From an uncultured Paraburkholderia sp. (lineage in GTDB: Bacteria; Pseudomonadota; Gammaproteobacteria; Burkholderiales; Burkholderiaceae): a DNA stretch of 13,733 bases. The notes under the pieces were generated by a model, which saw only the letters and a program-made list of their open reading frames with translations, did no database searches and had not been told where the DNA came from. The stretch's first letter is position 1, and each line of letters starts with the position of its first letter. This document shows, piece after piece, positions 7,707 through 13,733 of this stretch. A program made the position numbers and the translations under genes. The stretch lies in NCBI GenBank assembly GCA_937917025.1, contig CALFSF010000218.1, positions 1 through 13,733 on the forward strand, written 5' to 3'.

Positions 7707-8320
7707 TGATCCGACTCCACGCGGCGGCGCGTGCTCCGGGCGGCTTGGCGCTGGCCGTCCACGAAGTCCCGCAGGATCGTTTGCGCCGCACCGTGCAGGT
7801 CCTTCGCACGGGCCGACGGCAGCCGCTGCGGTCCATACCGCCATTCGGTCTCGTGACCGTTATCCAGCAGGATCGTGCGGCAACCCGCGCGCGTGCCCGC
7901 CTCGACGTCGTCGAGGATGTCGCCGACGAACCAGCTTCTGGCGAGATCGAGGCCGTCTTCGCGGGCCGCGCGTAGCAGCATCCCGGGCGCGGGCTTGCGG
8001 CATTCGCAAGGGCGCGCGTAGTGCGCCACGCGCCCGTGCGGATGATGCGGGCACCAGTAGATGCCGGAGAGCATCGCGCCGCAGACAGCAAACATCCGGT
8101 GCAGTTGCGCTTCGACCGTGGTGAGGGCGGTCAGCTCGAATTTGCCGAGCGCGACGCCACTCTGGTTACTGATCACGTAGAGCCGGAACGGCACCGTGGC
8201 CAGCGCGCGGAGCGCCGCGCGCGCGTGCGGAGAAAAGCGCATCAGCGACGGATCGACGTTGTACGGCACGTCGTCGAGCAATGTTCCGTCCTTGTCGAGA
8301 AATACGGCGGGATGCAGCAT
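7703..8320 (-). CDS. gmhB: HAD-IIIA phosphatase, D-glycero-D-manno-heptose bisphosphate phosphatase (GmhB-like)
   Basis: A 205-residue HAD phosphatase starting MLHPAVFLDKDGTLLDDVPY. Motif I FLDKDGT has the nucleophile D9 and general acid D11; motif II is VISNQSGV (49-56). Motif III is K109 in CRKPAPG, and motif IV is FVGDILDD (D134, D137/D138). A zinc-loop of the GmhB type is present: CPHHPH (90-95) with CEC (105-107). GmhB removes the 7-phosphate (strictly, the phosphate not at C1) from heptose-1,7-bisphosphate on the way to ADP- or GDP-heptose. The sequence cannot tell which anomer is used. No kinase/adenylyltransferase (HldE) or isomerase (GmhA) is in the window, so the other steps must be encoded elsewhere or outside the edges. 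A GGA 9 bases ahead is a weak ribosome site. The last 40 residues are Arg-rich and overlap the next gene by 4 bases. Confidence 0.86.
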   Translation of the reverse strand: MLHPAVFLDKDGTLLDDVPYNVDPSLMRFSPHARAALRALATVPFRLYVISNQSGVALGKFELTALTTVEAQLHRMFAVCGAMLSGIYWCPHHPHGRVAHYARPCECRKPAPGMLLRAAREDGLDLARSWFVGDILDDVEAGTRAGCRTILLDNGHETEWRYGPQRLPSARAKDLHGAAQTILRDFVDGQRQAARSTRRRVESDQ

Positions 8321-8362
8321 GGGAAAGTCCGATCGCGGTTTGAGCCTGAAGAGATATCGCGC

Positions 8363-8377
8363 GCGTGCGCAGCACGC
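8363..8377. repeat. GC-rich hairpin in the 86-base gap between the first two operon genes
   Basis: GCGTGC and GCACGC form a perfect 6-base stem around three bases. It lies between the GT4 stop and the phosphatase start. No run of T follows on the minus strand, so it is not a standard intrinsic terminator. It might mark an mRNA processing point, or be chance. Confidence 0.3.
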
Positions 8378-8406
8378 ATGCGACGCGACGTAGCGGGAGG
8401 CGCGGT

Positions 8407-9717
8407 TCAGCCGAACGCACCACCCGCTGCCGCTCGCAACGGCGCGGCGCTGCATGGTTCGTCGCGCACCTGTCCGGCGGGTTGCACGGCGTGCACGGCG
8501 GCGACGCGCCGGTACAGGCTTTCCAGCGCCTCGCCCACGCCACGCCACGTGAACGCCGCATGGGCGCGGGCGAGCCCCGCTTCGCCCATCGTGCGTGCCA
8601 GCGCGGGGTCGCGGCGCAATTGATCGAGCCGGAGCGCGAGCGCGGCCGGGTCGCGCGGCGGCACGAGCCAGCCGGTCTTGCCGTGCACGACGCTGTGACG
8701 GATTCCGCCGACGTCGGCGCCGATCACCGGGATGCCGCAGGCCATCGCCTCGACTGGCGTGATGCCAAACGGCTCGTACCACGGAGTGGTCACGAACACG
8801 TCGGCGGCGCTGTAGAAGTAGCGCAGCTGTTCGCGTCCACGGCGCCCGACGAAGGTGGTGTGCTCCGCCACGCCGGCCTGTTGCGCGATGCCGCGCAGAC
8901 GCGCAATTTCCGGCGTGGCGATTTCATTGGGCGTATTGGAGTTGCCGCCGACGATATACAGGTGGGCCGTCGCGCCGTGCGTCTCCTTCAACGCGCCGAC
9001 GCCGCGCACGACGTTATCGATTCCCTTGCGCTGCACGAGACGGCCGAGTTGCAGCACGATGAACTCGTCCTGCGGCCAGCCGAGCAGTTCGCGTGCGGCA
9101 GCGCGCGCGACCGGCTGGAACTCGTCGGCATCGAAGCCGCACGGCACCGTTTCGATCCGTGCCGGATCGGCGTGATACAGCTCGATCAGATCTGCCTCGT
9201 CCTGCGGACATTCGGCGACCACGGCGTCCGAGCGTTGCATGAGCGCGTCTTCGATCGCGAAGCGTTCGTCCGGGAAACCGTCGTCGGCGCCCTGGTGGAG
9301 GCGGCGCACCCGGCCGAGCGCATGAAACGTCGTGACGAGCGGCGTGCCCAGCACCGCCTTGACTTCGAGCGCGGCGAGGCCCGACATGAAGAAGTTGGCG
9401 TGCATCACGTCGTAACGCGTGCGCTCGTTGCGAAAGAAGTCGATCAGAAACGCCGCGAATTCGCCCATGTAGGGCAGCAGCCGCTCCTTCGGCAACTGGA
9501 GCGGCGGTCCGGCCGGAACATGAATCACGCGCGCGCCGTCCATCTCCGAGACGAGGGGCAAAAGACCCCGGTCGCGCCGCGTGAAGACGTCGACCTGATG
9601 TCCCATTTCCAGTAGCTGCCGCGCGACGTTTGCCACATAAATATTCTGTCCGCCACTGTCGACGCCGCCTGCGACGGCGAGCGGCGATGCATGTTCGCTG
9701 ATCATCGCGACTTTCAT
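8407..9717 (-). CDS. GT4 glycosyltransferase, first gene of the minus-strand operon
   Basis: A 436-residue GT-B enzyme. The N-terminus MKVAMISEHASPLA leads into VDSGGQNIYVANVAR (19-33), a glycine-rich acceptor/donor loop shared with sucrose-phosphate-synthase-like and MshA-like GT4 proteins. The donor domain shows LGRLVQRKGIDNVV (224-237; R226 and K231 are the usual diphosphate ligands) and the E-x7-E motif in YEPFGITPVEAMACGIPVIG (E315, E323). Expected to be a retaining transferase using a nucleotide sugar; donor unknown. The C-terminal 30 residues look unstructured and Ala-rich. The start has the strongest ribosome site in the window (GAAGGAG, 9724-9730, 6-base spacer), as expected for the first gene of an operon. 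The next gene begins after 86 bases. Confidence 0.9.
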   Translation of the reverse strand: MKVAMISEHASPLAVAGGVDSGGQNIYVANVARQLLEMGHQVDVFTRRDRGLLPLVSEMDGARVIHVPAGPPLQLPKERLLPYMGEFAAFLIDFFRNERTRYDVMHANFFMSGLAALEVKAVLGTPLVTTFHALGRVRRLHQGADDGFPDERFAIEDALMQRSDAVVAECPQDEADLIELYHADPARIETVPCGFDADEFQPVARAAARELLGWPQDEFIVLQLGRLVQRKGIDNVVRGVGALKETHGATAHLYIVGGNSNTPNEIATPEIARLRGIAQQAGVAEHTTFVGRRGREQLRYFYSAADVFVTTPWYEPFGITPVEAMACGIPVIGADVGGIRHSVVHGKTGWLVPPRDPAALALRLDQLRRDPALARTMGEAGLARAHAAFTWRGVGEALESLYRRVAAVHAVQPAGQVRDEPCSAAPLRAAAGGAFG

Positions 9718-9723
9718 GGACGG

Positions 9724-9730
9724 CTCCTTC
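9724..9730 (-). promoter_or_regulatory. strong ribosome binding site of the first operon gene
   Basis: The minus strand reads GAAGGAG, then six bases, then ATG at 9717. It fixes the start of the GT4 gene and is clearly stronger than the sites of the genes that follow, several of which depend on overlap. Confidence 0.75.
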
Positions 9731-9954
9731 TATGGATGGACGGCAAGCGGGACCTTGGGGCGCGTCGCCGATGACGCGGCACGCGGCGGGACGGGTACTC
9801 GGACACAGCATGCGGTGTGCCACGGGGAGCGCTGCGCGCACGTTGCGTGAACGTGCTCTGACGTCGCGAACCATCCGCACCTGCGTGCACTGCGTCGTGA
9901 GCATGAAAGGGCGCGAGGAACCATACGGGGAAACGGTCTTGCGTTCCCTGTTTC

Positions 9955-9969
9955 TACAAAGCGTTTGTA
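9955..9969. repeat. perfect inverted repeat TACAAA-GCG-TTTGTA (candidate operator)
   Basis: Two 6-base arms are exactly complementary around a 3-base centre, in an AT-richer island between the divergent genes. The 15-base size suits a dimeric helix-turn-helix regulator. No regulator gene is in the window to match to it. The position, about 160 bases ahead of the ABC start and about 240 ahead of the GT4 start, fits a shared control site. Function is inferred. Confidence 0.5.
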
Positions 9970-10062
9970 AATTGGACGGCGGCCGTTGAGCGGACCATCG
10001 GTGACGCAGGAAAGCCCTGCGGGCGCGGGCCTTGCTCGCTTCTGCTTCCGCGTGCCCGTGGT

Positions 10063-10078
10063 GAGACGTCGAAGTCTC
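10063..10078. repeat. short inverted repeat ahead of the ABC gene
   Basis: GAGAC and GTCTC flank the six bases GTCGAA, about 45 bases ahead of the GTG start. It could form a small hairpin in the mRNA leader. In sequence this rich in G and C, such a 5-base stem can arise by chance. Confidence 0.25.
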
Positions 10079-10115
10079 GTGCCGTCCCGCGGGCGAGGCA
10101 GTCCTCGGGCTTTCT

Positions 10116-10119
10116 GGAG
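10116..10119 (+). promoter_or_regulatory. ribosome binding site deciding the GTG start of the ABC fusion gene
   Basis: GGAG followed by four bases and then GTG at 10124. The spacing is a little short, but the upstream TTG at 9986 has no comparable site, and family resemblance begins only after 10124. Confidence 0.5.
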
Positions 10120-10123
10120 CACC

Positions 10124-12805
10124 GTGCGAACCGATACCGACATTCCCCATTCGAAGCTGACCGGCCGCATCGCCGGGGATGTGCTGCGCGCGGTGTGGCA
10201 GTACCGCCTGCAGACGCTGATCTCCGTCGCGCTGATGGTCGCGGCCAAACTGTCAGCGGTATTGATACCGCTGCTCCTGAAGCATCTCGTCGACGCATTG
10301 GGACGTCCGGCGGCCCAGGCGCTGTTTCCGGTTTTTCTGGTCCTCGCGTACGCGTTGCTGCGCTTTCTCGCGGATGCGCTGAACGAGGCTCGCGATGTCG
10401 TGTTCAGCATCGTGACCCAGCGTACCGTCGCGGCGTTTACCGAACGCACGTTTGCCCATCTGCATCAACTGAGCGCGCGTTTTCATGCGAAGCGTGAAAC
10501 CGGCGCGATCGTCAGGGATGTGCAGAAAGGCGCGGACGGCATCGGTTTTCTGCTTGGCACGGCGCTCTTCGCCATCGTGCCGACGGCGGTGGAGATCATG
10601 GCAATCGTGCTGATCATGATCCACAACTACGCACGCGAATTCACGTACGTGATTGCGGCAACCTTTGCCGGTTACGCGATCTATACGTTCGTTTTTACGC
10701 GTCGTCGGGTAGCCCGCCAGCGCGCGGTCAATGGACTCGAAGCGCAGGTCGACAGCCGGATCGTCGACAGTCTGCTCAATTACGACACCGTCAAATATTT
10801 CGCGACCGAACACACCGAAACGCGGCGGCTCAGCGCGACGCTTGAGCAGTGGGTGCATGCGCGCATCGCGAACCAGCGTGCACTGACCGCGTTGCACGTG
10901 GGCCAGAGCGCGGTGATCGCGGCAGGCGTCGCGATGATCATGCTGCTTGCCGTGCAGTATGTGGCCGCCGCGCGGATGAGCATCGGCGATCTGATTCTCG
11001 TCAACGCGTACATCATCCAGATCTGCATGCCGCTGAATACACTGGGCTTCGTGTTTCGCGAAACGAACGACGCGCTGGTCAACGTCGAGCGCATGTTCCG
11101 TATCCTGACGACGCGCGGAAGGATCGGCGAAGACATCGACGAGCCGGCCGCGCGGACGCTGCGCGTGGAAGCCGGCGAAATCGCGTTCGAGCACGTCGAT
11201 TTCGGCTACGATCCGGCGCGGCGCATTCTCACCGATATCGACTTTCGCGCGCATCCGGGACGCACGCTGGCGGTGGTCGGTGGCAGCGGGTCGGGCAAAT
11301 CGACGCTCGTGAAACTGCTGTTTCGCCTCTATCAGCCAGGGCGCGGCACGGTTCGCATCGATGGTCAGGATATCCGTCACGTGACGCAGAAAAGCCTGCG
11401 CGACGCGATCGGAATCGTGCCGCAGGATACCGTGCTCTTCAACGAAACCATCGCGTACAACATCGCCTATGGCCGTCCGTCGGCCACCCGCGCGGATGTG
11501 GTGCGCGCCGCGCGGGCTGCCCAGCTCGACGATTTCATCGAGCGTTTGCCCGATCACTACGACACGCGCGTGGGCGAGCGCGGCGTGCGGCTCTCCGGCG
11601 GCGAGCGGCAGCGGATCGCGATCGCACGCGCGGTCCTGAAGAACCCGCCGATCATCGTCTTCGACGAGGCGACCTCGGCGCTCGACACGCGTTCCGAGCG
11701 GGCCATCCAGGCGGAATTGACGCGGCTCGCGAGGGGCCGTACTTCGATCGTGATCGCACACCGGCTCTCCACGGTGGTCGACGCGGACTGGATCCTTGTC
11801 ATGGAGCATGGGCGCATCGTCGAACAGGGGAGTCATCACGAACTGCTCGCGCGCGGCGGCGTCTACGCGAAGATGTGGTCGTTGCAATGGCAACAGGGTG
11901 AGCTCGAACGGGCACAGCGCAGGATCACCGCGCAGTCGGTCAGCCTCGCGGCGCTCATCACGGGCGCGATCGACGCGTTGCACGACGACCTCGCCGCAAG
12001 CCGCATCGCGATCCGTCCGGTGATCGCGGGCGGCGATCTGCGGGTGATCGGCGACCCGGCCTTGCTGCAGCAGTTGATCGCGGATCTGTGCCGCAACGAA
12101 CTGGCGCAGGCGCGCCCCAGCGACGCGATCGAGCTGCACACTGAGCGGCACAATAACGACGCGTGGGTCAGCGTGCGGGGCGCGGGCGAAACGCCGGCGG
12201 AGTTGTCACGCACGGCCGCGCGGCAGATGGAGGCCGCGTTCGCGGCCGCCGGCTGCACGTTTTCGCCGATGCCGCTCGGCGCACGCGTCGCCTATGTCGC
12301 GACCCTGCCGCTGCGGCCGGTGGCCGATGCACAGGAACCGTCCGGCGGTCCCGCCGCTGCGGCCGCGCAGGACGCGAACGCGCTCGACGGCTTGCGTGTG
12401 ATGGTGATCGACGATCAGGAGGATGCCCGCGATGCGCTCGAGGCCGTCCTCTCGGCCAGCGGCGCGCAGGTCGTGCGGGCGGCCACGGGCACTGAGGCGC
12501 TGGACTGGCTGAGGCAGCGTCCGCGGGATCAATGGCCGCACGCGTTGTTGTGCGACATCGTGCTGGATGCGGAGGACGGCTACGAGGTACTGCGGCGCCT
12601 GCGCGAACTGGAGGCGGGCGCGTCAGTCGATCCAGCAGAACGCCTGCCGGCCATCGCCTTGACCGGATACACCGAGGCGCAGTCACCGTCAGGCGAAGCG
12701 GCGCAGGCGTTTCGGGCGCACCTGACGAAGCCGGTCGCGCCCGCGGCGCTGATCGCCGCGATCCTGAAGCTGGTGTCGCGCGCAGCAGGGCCGGACACGG
12801 TGTAG
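10124..12805 (+). CDS. Atm1/HMT1-type ABC exporter fused to a degenerate histidine-kinase ATPase-like segment and a response-regulator receiver domain
   Basis: A predicted protein of 893 residues from a GTG start. Residues about 25-325 are a type IV exporter membrane domain. The segments SRIVDSLLNYDTVKYF (211-226) and LGFVFRETNDALVNVERMF (307-325) are typical of Atm1/HMT1 proteins, which export glutathione-linked or metal compounds. The nucleotide-binding domain is complete: Walker A GGSGSGKST (386-394), Q434, signature LSGGE (490-494), Walker B IIVFDE (510-515) and H546. After about residue 595 the chain goes on, where family members of this type normally end. Residues about 606-731 resemble a histidine-kinase ATPase domain (GDPALLQQLIADLCRNEL, N658) without its glycine boxes. 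Residues about 756-889 form a receiver: acidic pair D763/D764, phospho-acceptor D811, T847, K869. The frame opens at a TTG at 9986, but the extra 46 residues are Arg/Pro/Ser-rich and unlike the family. GGAG at 10116-10119 favours 10124. The gene is divergent from the glycan operon. Confidence 0.87.
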   Translation: MRTDTDIPHSKLTGRIAGDVLRAVWQYRLQTLISVALMVAAKLSAVLIPLLLKHLVDALGRPAAQALFPVFLVLAYALLRFLADALNEARDVVFSIVTQRTVAAFTERTFAHLHQLSARFHAKRETGAIVRDVQKGADGIGFLLGTALFAIVPTAVEIMAIVLIMIHNYAREFTYVIAATFAGYAIYTFVFTRRRVARQRAVNGLEAQVDSRIVDSLLNYDTVKYFATEHTETRRLSATLEQWVHARIANQRALTALHVGQSAVIAAGVAMIMLLAVQYVAAARMSIGDLILVNAYIIQICMPLNTLGFVFRETNDALVNVERMFRILTTRGRIGEDIDEPAARTLRVEAGEIAFEHVDFGYDPARRILTDIDFRAHPGRTLAVVGGSGSGKSTLVKLLFRLYQPGRGTVRIDGQDIRHVTQKSLRDAIGIVPQDTVLFNETIAYNIAYGRPSATRADVVRAARAAQLDDFIERLPDHYDTRVGERGVRLSGGERQRIAIARAVLKNPPIIVFDEATSALDTRSERAIQAELTRLARGRTSIVIAHRLSTVVDADWILVMEHGRIVEQGSHHELLARGGVYAKMWSLQWQQGELERAQRRITAQSVSLAALITGAIDALHDDLAASRIAIRPVIAGGDLRVIGDPALLQQLIADLCRNELAQARPSDAIELHTERHNNDAWVSVRGAGETPAELSRTAARQMEAAFAAAGCTFSPMPLGARVAYVATLPLRPVADAQEPSGGPAAAAAQDANALDGLRVMVIDDQEDARDALEAVLSASGAQVVRAATGTEALDWLRQRPRDQWPHALLCDIVLDAEDGYEVLRRLRELEAGASVDPAERLPAIALTGYTEAQSPSGEAAQAFRAHLTKPVAPAALIAAILKLVSRAAGPDTV
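11939..12316 (+). other. degenerate GHKL/HATPase_c-like segment within the ABC fusion protein
   Basis: The encoded segment runs from VSLAALITGAIDALHDDLAA to YVATLPLRP. Its layout follows the ATPase domain of hybrid histidine kinases: an opening helix, a strand pair (IAIRPVIAGGDLRVIGDP), the N-box-like helix LLQQLIADLCRNEL, a strand with WVSVRGAGE where the G1 box (DxGxG) belongs, and a final GARVAYVATLPL strand like the closing GSTFxxxLPL of kinases. The G1 aspartate is replaced and no G2 glycine box is seen, so ATP binding is doubtful. No phospho-accepting histidine (HisKA H-box) precedes it. The assignment rests on pattern only, and I am moderately sure. Confidence 0.6.
12389..12790 (+). 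other. CheY-like receiver domain at the C-terminus of the ABC fusion protein
   Basis: The segment DGLRVMVIDDQEDARDALEA opens a receiver with the acidic pair D763/D764. The phospho-acceptor D811 is in LLCDIVLDAEDGYEVLRRL, the conserved T847 is in AIALTGY and K869 is in HLTKPV. All residues needed for Mg-dependent phosphorylation and switching are present. About 22 Ala/Pro/Gly-rich residues link it to the preceding segment. This style is that of the receivers at the end of hybrid histidine kinases. Confidence 0.92.
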
Positions 12806-12819
12806 AGGAACCCCACGGT

Positions 12820-13698
12820 CTAGCGGTTCGCGCGCTGCTCGCTCGCTTCGACCTGCGATCGCATTGCAAGCGTTCGCGCGGATGCGAGCCTTCGCCTCGA
12901 TACCGCCCATGCCAGGCCCTTCAGCAGCGCCAGGCCATCGGCTCGCAGCGTGCCCTCGCGTGCGAAGAGCCGCAGTGCCGCGAAGCTCGCGCGGGCCGCT
13001 CGCGGCCACGGCAGACGCAGCCATCCGACGTACGCCGCGTTGCGCGCGAGCAGGCGGCGCCTCCGGCCGCTGTCCCGCGCCGGCGACGGATGATGATGGA
13101 CGGTCATGCGCTCGCAATAGACGATCCGGTAACCGGCTTCGAGCACGTCGATCGCGACGAGTTCTTCTTCTCCACCGATGAAAAGACGCGGCTCATAGCC
13201 GCCGACGCCGCGAAAGAGCGCACAGCGAAACACGCAGGCGCCGGCCATATAGCCGATCAGCGCCGGACCGGGCAGGTCCGTGCTCTCAAGCGGGCTCGCG
13301 CGCATCCTGACGCACGTCGGGTCGATTTCGTTGTCCGCGCCCACGACGACTCGCGCGCTCAGCACGCCGACTTGCGGATGGGCATCGAGTAGCGCGACGG
13401 CCCGAGCGAGCGAGCCGGGTTCCCACCAAGTGTCGTCGTCGCAGAAGGCGACATAGTCGGTCAAAACGTGCTGGACGCCGAGATTGCGCGCCGCGGCGCC
13501 GAGGTTCGCTCCGGCCTGGAGGACGGTCACGGCCGGAAAGCGCGCCGCGAGCTGCGCAGCCGTACCGTCGGTCGATGCGTTGTCGACGACGATGATGGCC
13601 GGCCGCTCCGCGAGCGCGCACAGTCGCGCGACGGTGGCGACGACCTCGCCGGCTCTCTGATGCGTGAGCACGACGACGGAGATGCGCGATGCTCTCAT
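12820..13698 (-). CDS. GT2 glycosyltransferase
   Basis: A 292-residue GT-A enzyme. RISVVVLTHQR (5-15) begins the nucleotide-binding fold, VVDNASTDGT (37-46) and GANLGAAARNLG (63-74) follow, and the metal-binding DxD is in AFCDDDTWWEPG (D87-D89). FIGGEEELVAIDVLEAGY (173-190) supplies the acidic catalytic region, and VHHHPSPARDSGRRRRLLARNA (200-221) is the basic/His segment common in rhamnosyl-type GT2 proteins. No membrane segment is obvious. It converges on the ABC fusion gene with only 14 bases between stop codons, so the two transcripts must read into each other unless termination is inside a gene. At its start, ATGA may overlap the stop of a gene entering from the right, so it looks like a downstream member of another minus-strand operon. 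Donor sugar unknown. Confidence 0.88.
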   Translation of the reverse strand: MRASRISVVVLTHQRAGEVVATVARLCALAERPAIIVVDNASTDGTAAQLAARFPAVTVLQAGANLGAAARNLGVQHVLTDYVAFCDDDTWWEPGSLARAVALLDAHPQVGVLSARVVVGADNEIDPTCVRMRASPLESTDLPGPALIGYMAGACVFRCALFRGVGGYEPRLFIGGEEELVAIDVLEAGYRIVYCERMTVHHHPSPARDSGRRRRLLARNAAYVGWLRLPWPRAARASFAALRLFAREGTLRADGLALLKGLAWAVSRRRLASARTLAMRSQVEASEQRANR

Positions 13699-13733
13699 CG
13701 GGTACGGGGACCCGCCAGACGCTCGGGGAAAGG
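13695..13733 (-). CDS. possible C-terminal end of an upstream gene, partial (N-terminus beyond right edge)
   Basis: Thirteen codons are visible on the minus strand, reading PFPERLAGPRTR and then TGA. The TGA shares ATGA with the GT2 start, the same junction style seen three times in the left operon. The fragment is far too short to identify a family, and chance cannot be excluded; the reasoning is contextual only. Confidence 0.4.
   Translation of the reverse strand, partial: PFPERLAGPRTR

Larger units (their letters stand above)
9718..10123. promoter_or_regulatory. divergent intergenic control region
   Basis: About 400 bases separate the minus-strand glycan operon from the plus-strand ABC fusion gene. 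This is the only long stretch without a convincing gene, and promoters for both directions should lie here. The left half is GC-rich. An AT-richer island at about 9948-9975 holds a perfect inverted repeat. I could not pick a clear sigma70 -35/-10 pair on either strand. The part next to the ABC gene (9986-10123) is open in its frame, so a longer N-terminus starting from TTG 9986 remains possible. Confidence 0.55.

Noticed and set aside
8363..8377. Hairpin as a transcription terminator after the first operon gene
   Set aside because: No T-run follows on the minus strand, and the next gene is in the same direction with a matching role.
9931..9975. Possible sigma70 promoters around TTGCGT, TACAAA and TTTACA
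   Set aside because: No pair of hexamers had both fair matches and a 16-18 base spacer on either strand, so no promoter is called.
9732..9989. Small plus-strand open frame (85 codons) in the divergent intergenic region
   Set aside because: It has no clear ribosome site, no recognisable motif and a composition like noncoding GC-rich DNA. A small real gene cannot be fully excluded.
9986..10123. Upstream TTG start giving the ABC fusion 46 more residues
   Set aside because: The extension is Arg/Pro/Ser-rich and unlike Atm1 N-termini; GTG at 10124 has a GGAG ahead of it.
10253..12151. Long open frame on the minus strand (632 codons) opposite the ABC gene
   Set aside because: It has low-complexity Arg/His/Asp-rich content and lies opposite a clear ABC exporter with all motifs.
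10124..12805. The ABC gene as a lipid-linked oligosaccharide flippase (MsbA or PglK type) for the neighbouring operon
   Set aside because: The membrane-domain motifs fit the Atm1/HMT1 family better than MsbA or PglK. A link to the glycan is possible by location only.

Overview
The window is a dense, GC-rich stretch from a proteobacterium. Base composition, codon choice (strong G/C third positions) and protein style suggest a betaproteobacterium of the Burkholderia/Paraburkholderia group. This is an inference; there is no rRNA, tRNA or housekeeping marker to fix it. No insertion sequence, CRISPR array or tRNA was seen.

Positions 1-9717 hold one long minus-strand gene train for a surface or exported glycoconjugate. 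In transcription order it reads: a GT4 glycosyltransferase (9717-8407), a GmhB-like heptose bisphosphate phosphatase (8320-7703), a GT9 heptosyltransferase-like enzyme (7706-6522), a NodU/CmcH-type carbamoyltransferase (6503-4767), a GT2 glycosyltransferase with C-terminal membrane segments (4770-3706), a second GT9 enzyme (3709-2567), a GT4-like glycosyltransferase (2577-1621), a UDP-glucuronate decarboxylase-type SDR (1587-562) and a PIG-L/LmbE deacetylase cut by the left edge (562 to the edge). Most junctions are ATGA-type overlaps or gaps under 31 bases, so this reads as one operon; the only larger internal gap is 86 bases at 8321-8406. Heptose-phosphate, nucleotide-sugar, transfer, deacetylation and carbamoylation enzymes sit together, which points to a heptose-containing, carbamoylated oligosaccharide. 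The exact product cannot be read from sequence, and no polymerase, ligase or Wzx flippase is in view.

A divergent control region of about 400 bases (9718-10123) separates this operon from a plus-strand gene (10124-12805). It carries an AT-richer island with a perfect inverted repeat (TACAAA-GCG-TTTGTA).

The plus-strand gene is the most unusual item. It encodes an Atm1/HMT1-type ABC half-exporter (membrane domain plus complete nucleotide-binding domain). The same chain continues into a segment resembling a decayed histidine-kinase ATPase domain and ends in a complete response-regulator receiver domain with all key residues. A transporter carrying the tail half of a hybrid histidine kinase is a rare architecture and the best candidate here for an undescribed regulatory arrangement.

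On the right, 14 bases past that gene, a convergent minus-strand GT2 glycosyltransferase (13698-12820) follows. It probably overlaps the last codons of another gene entering from the right edge, so glycan genes flank the ABC fusion on both sides.
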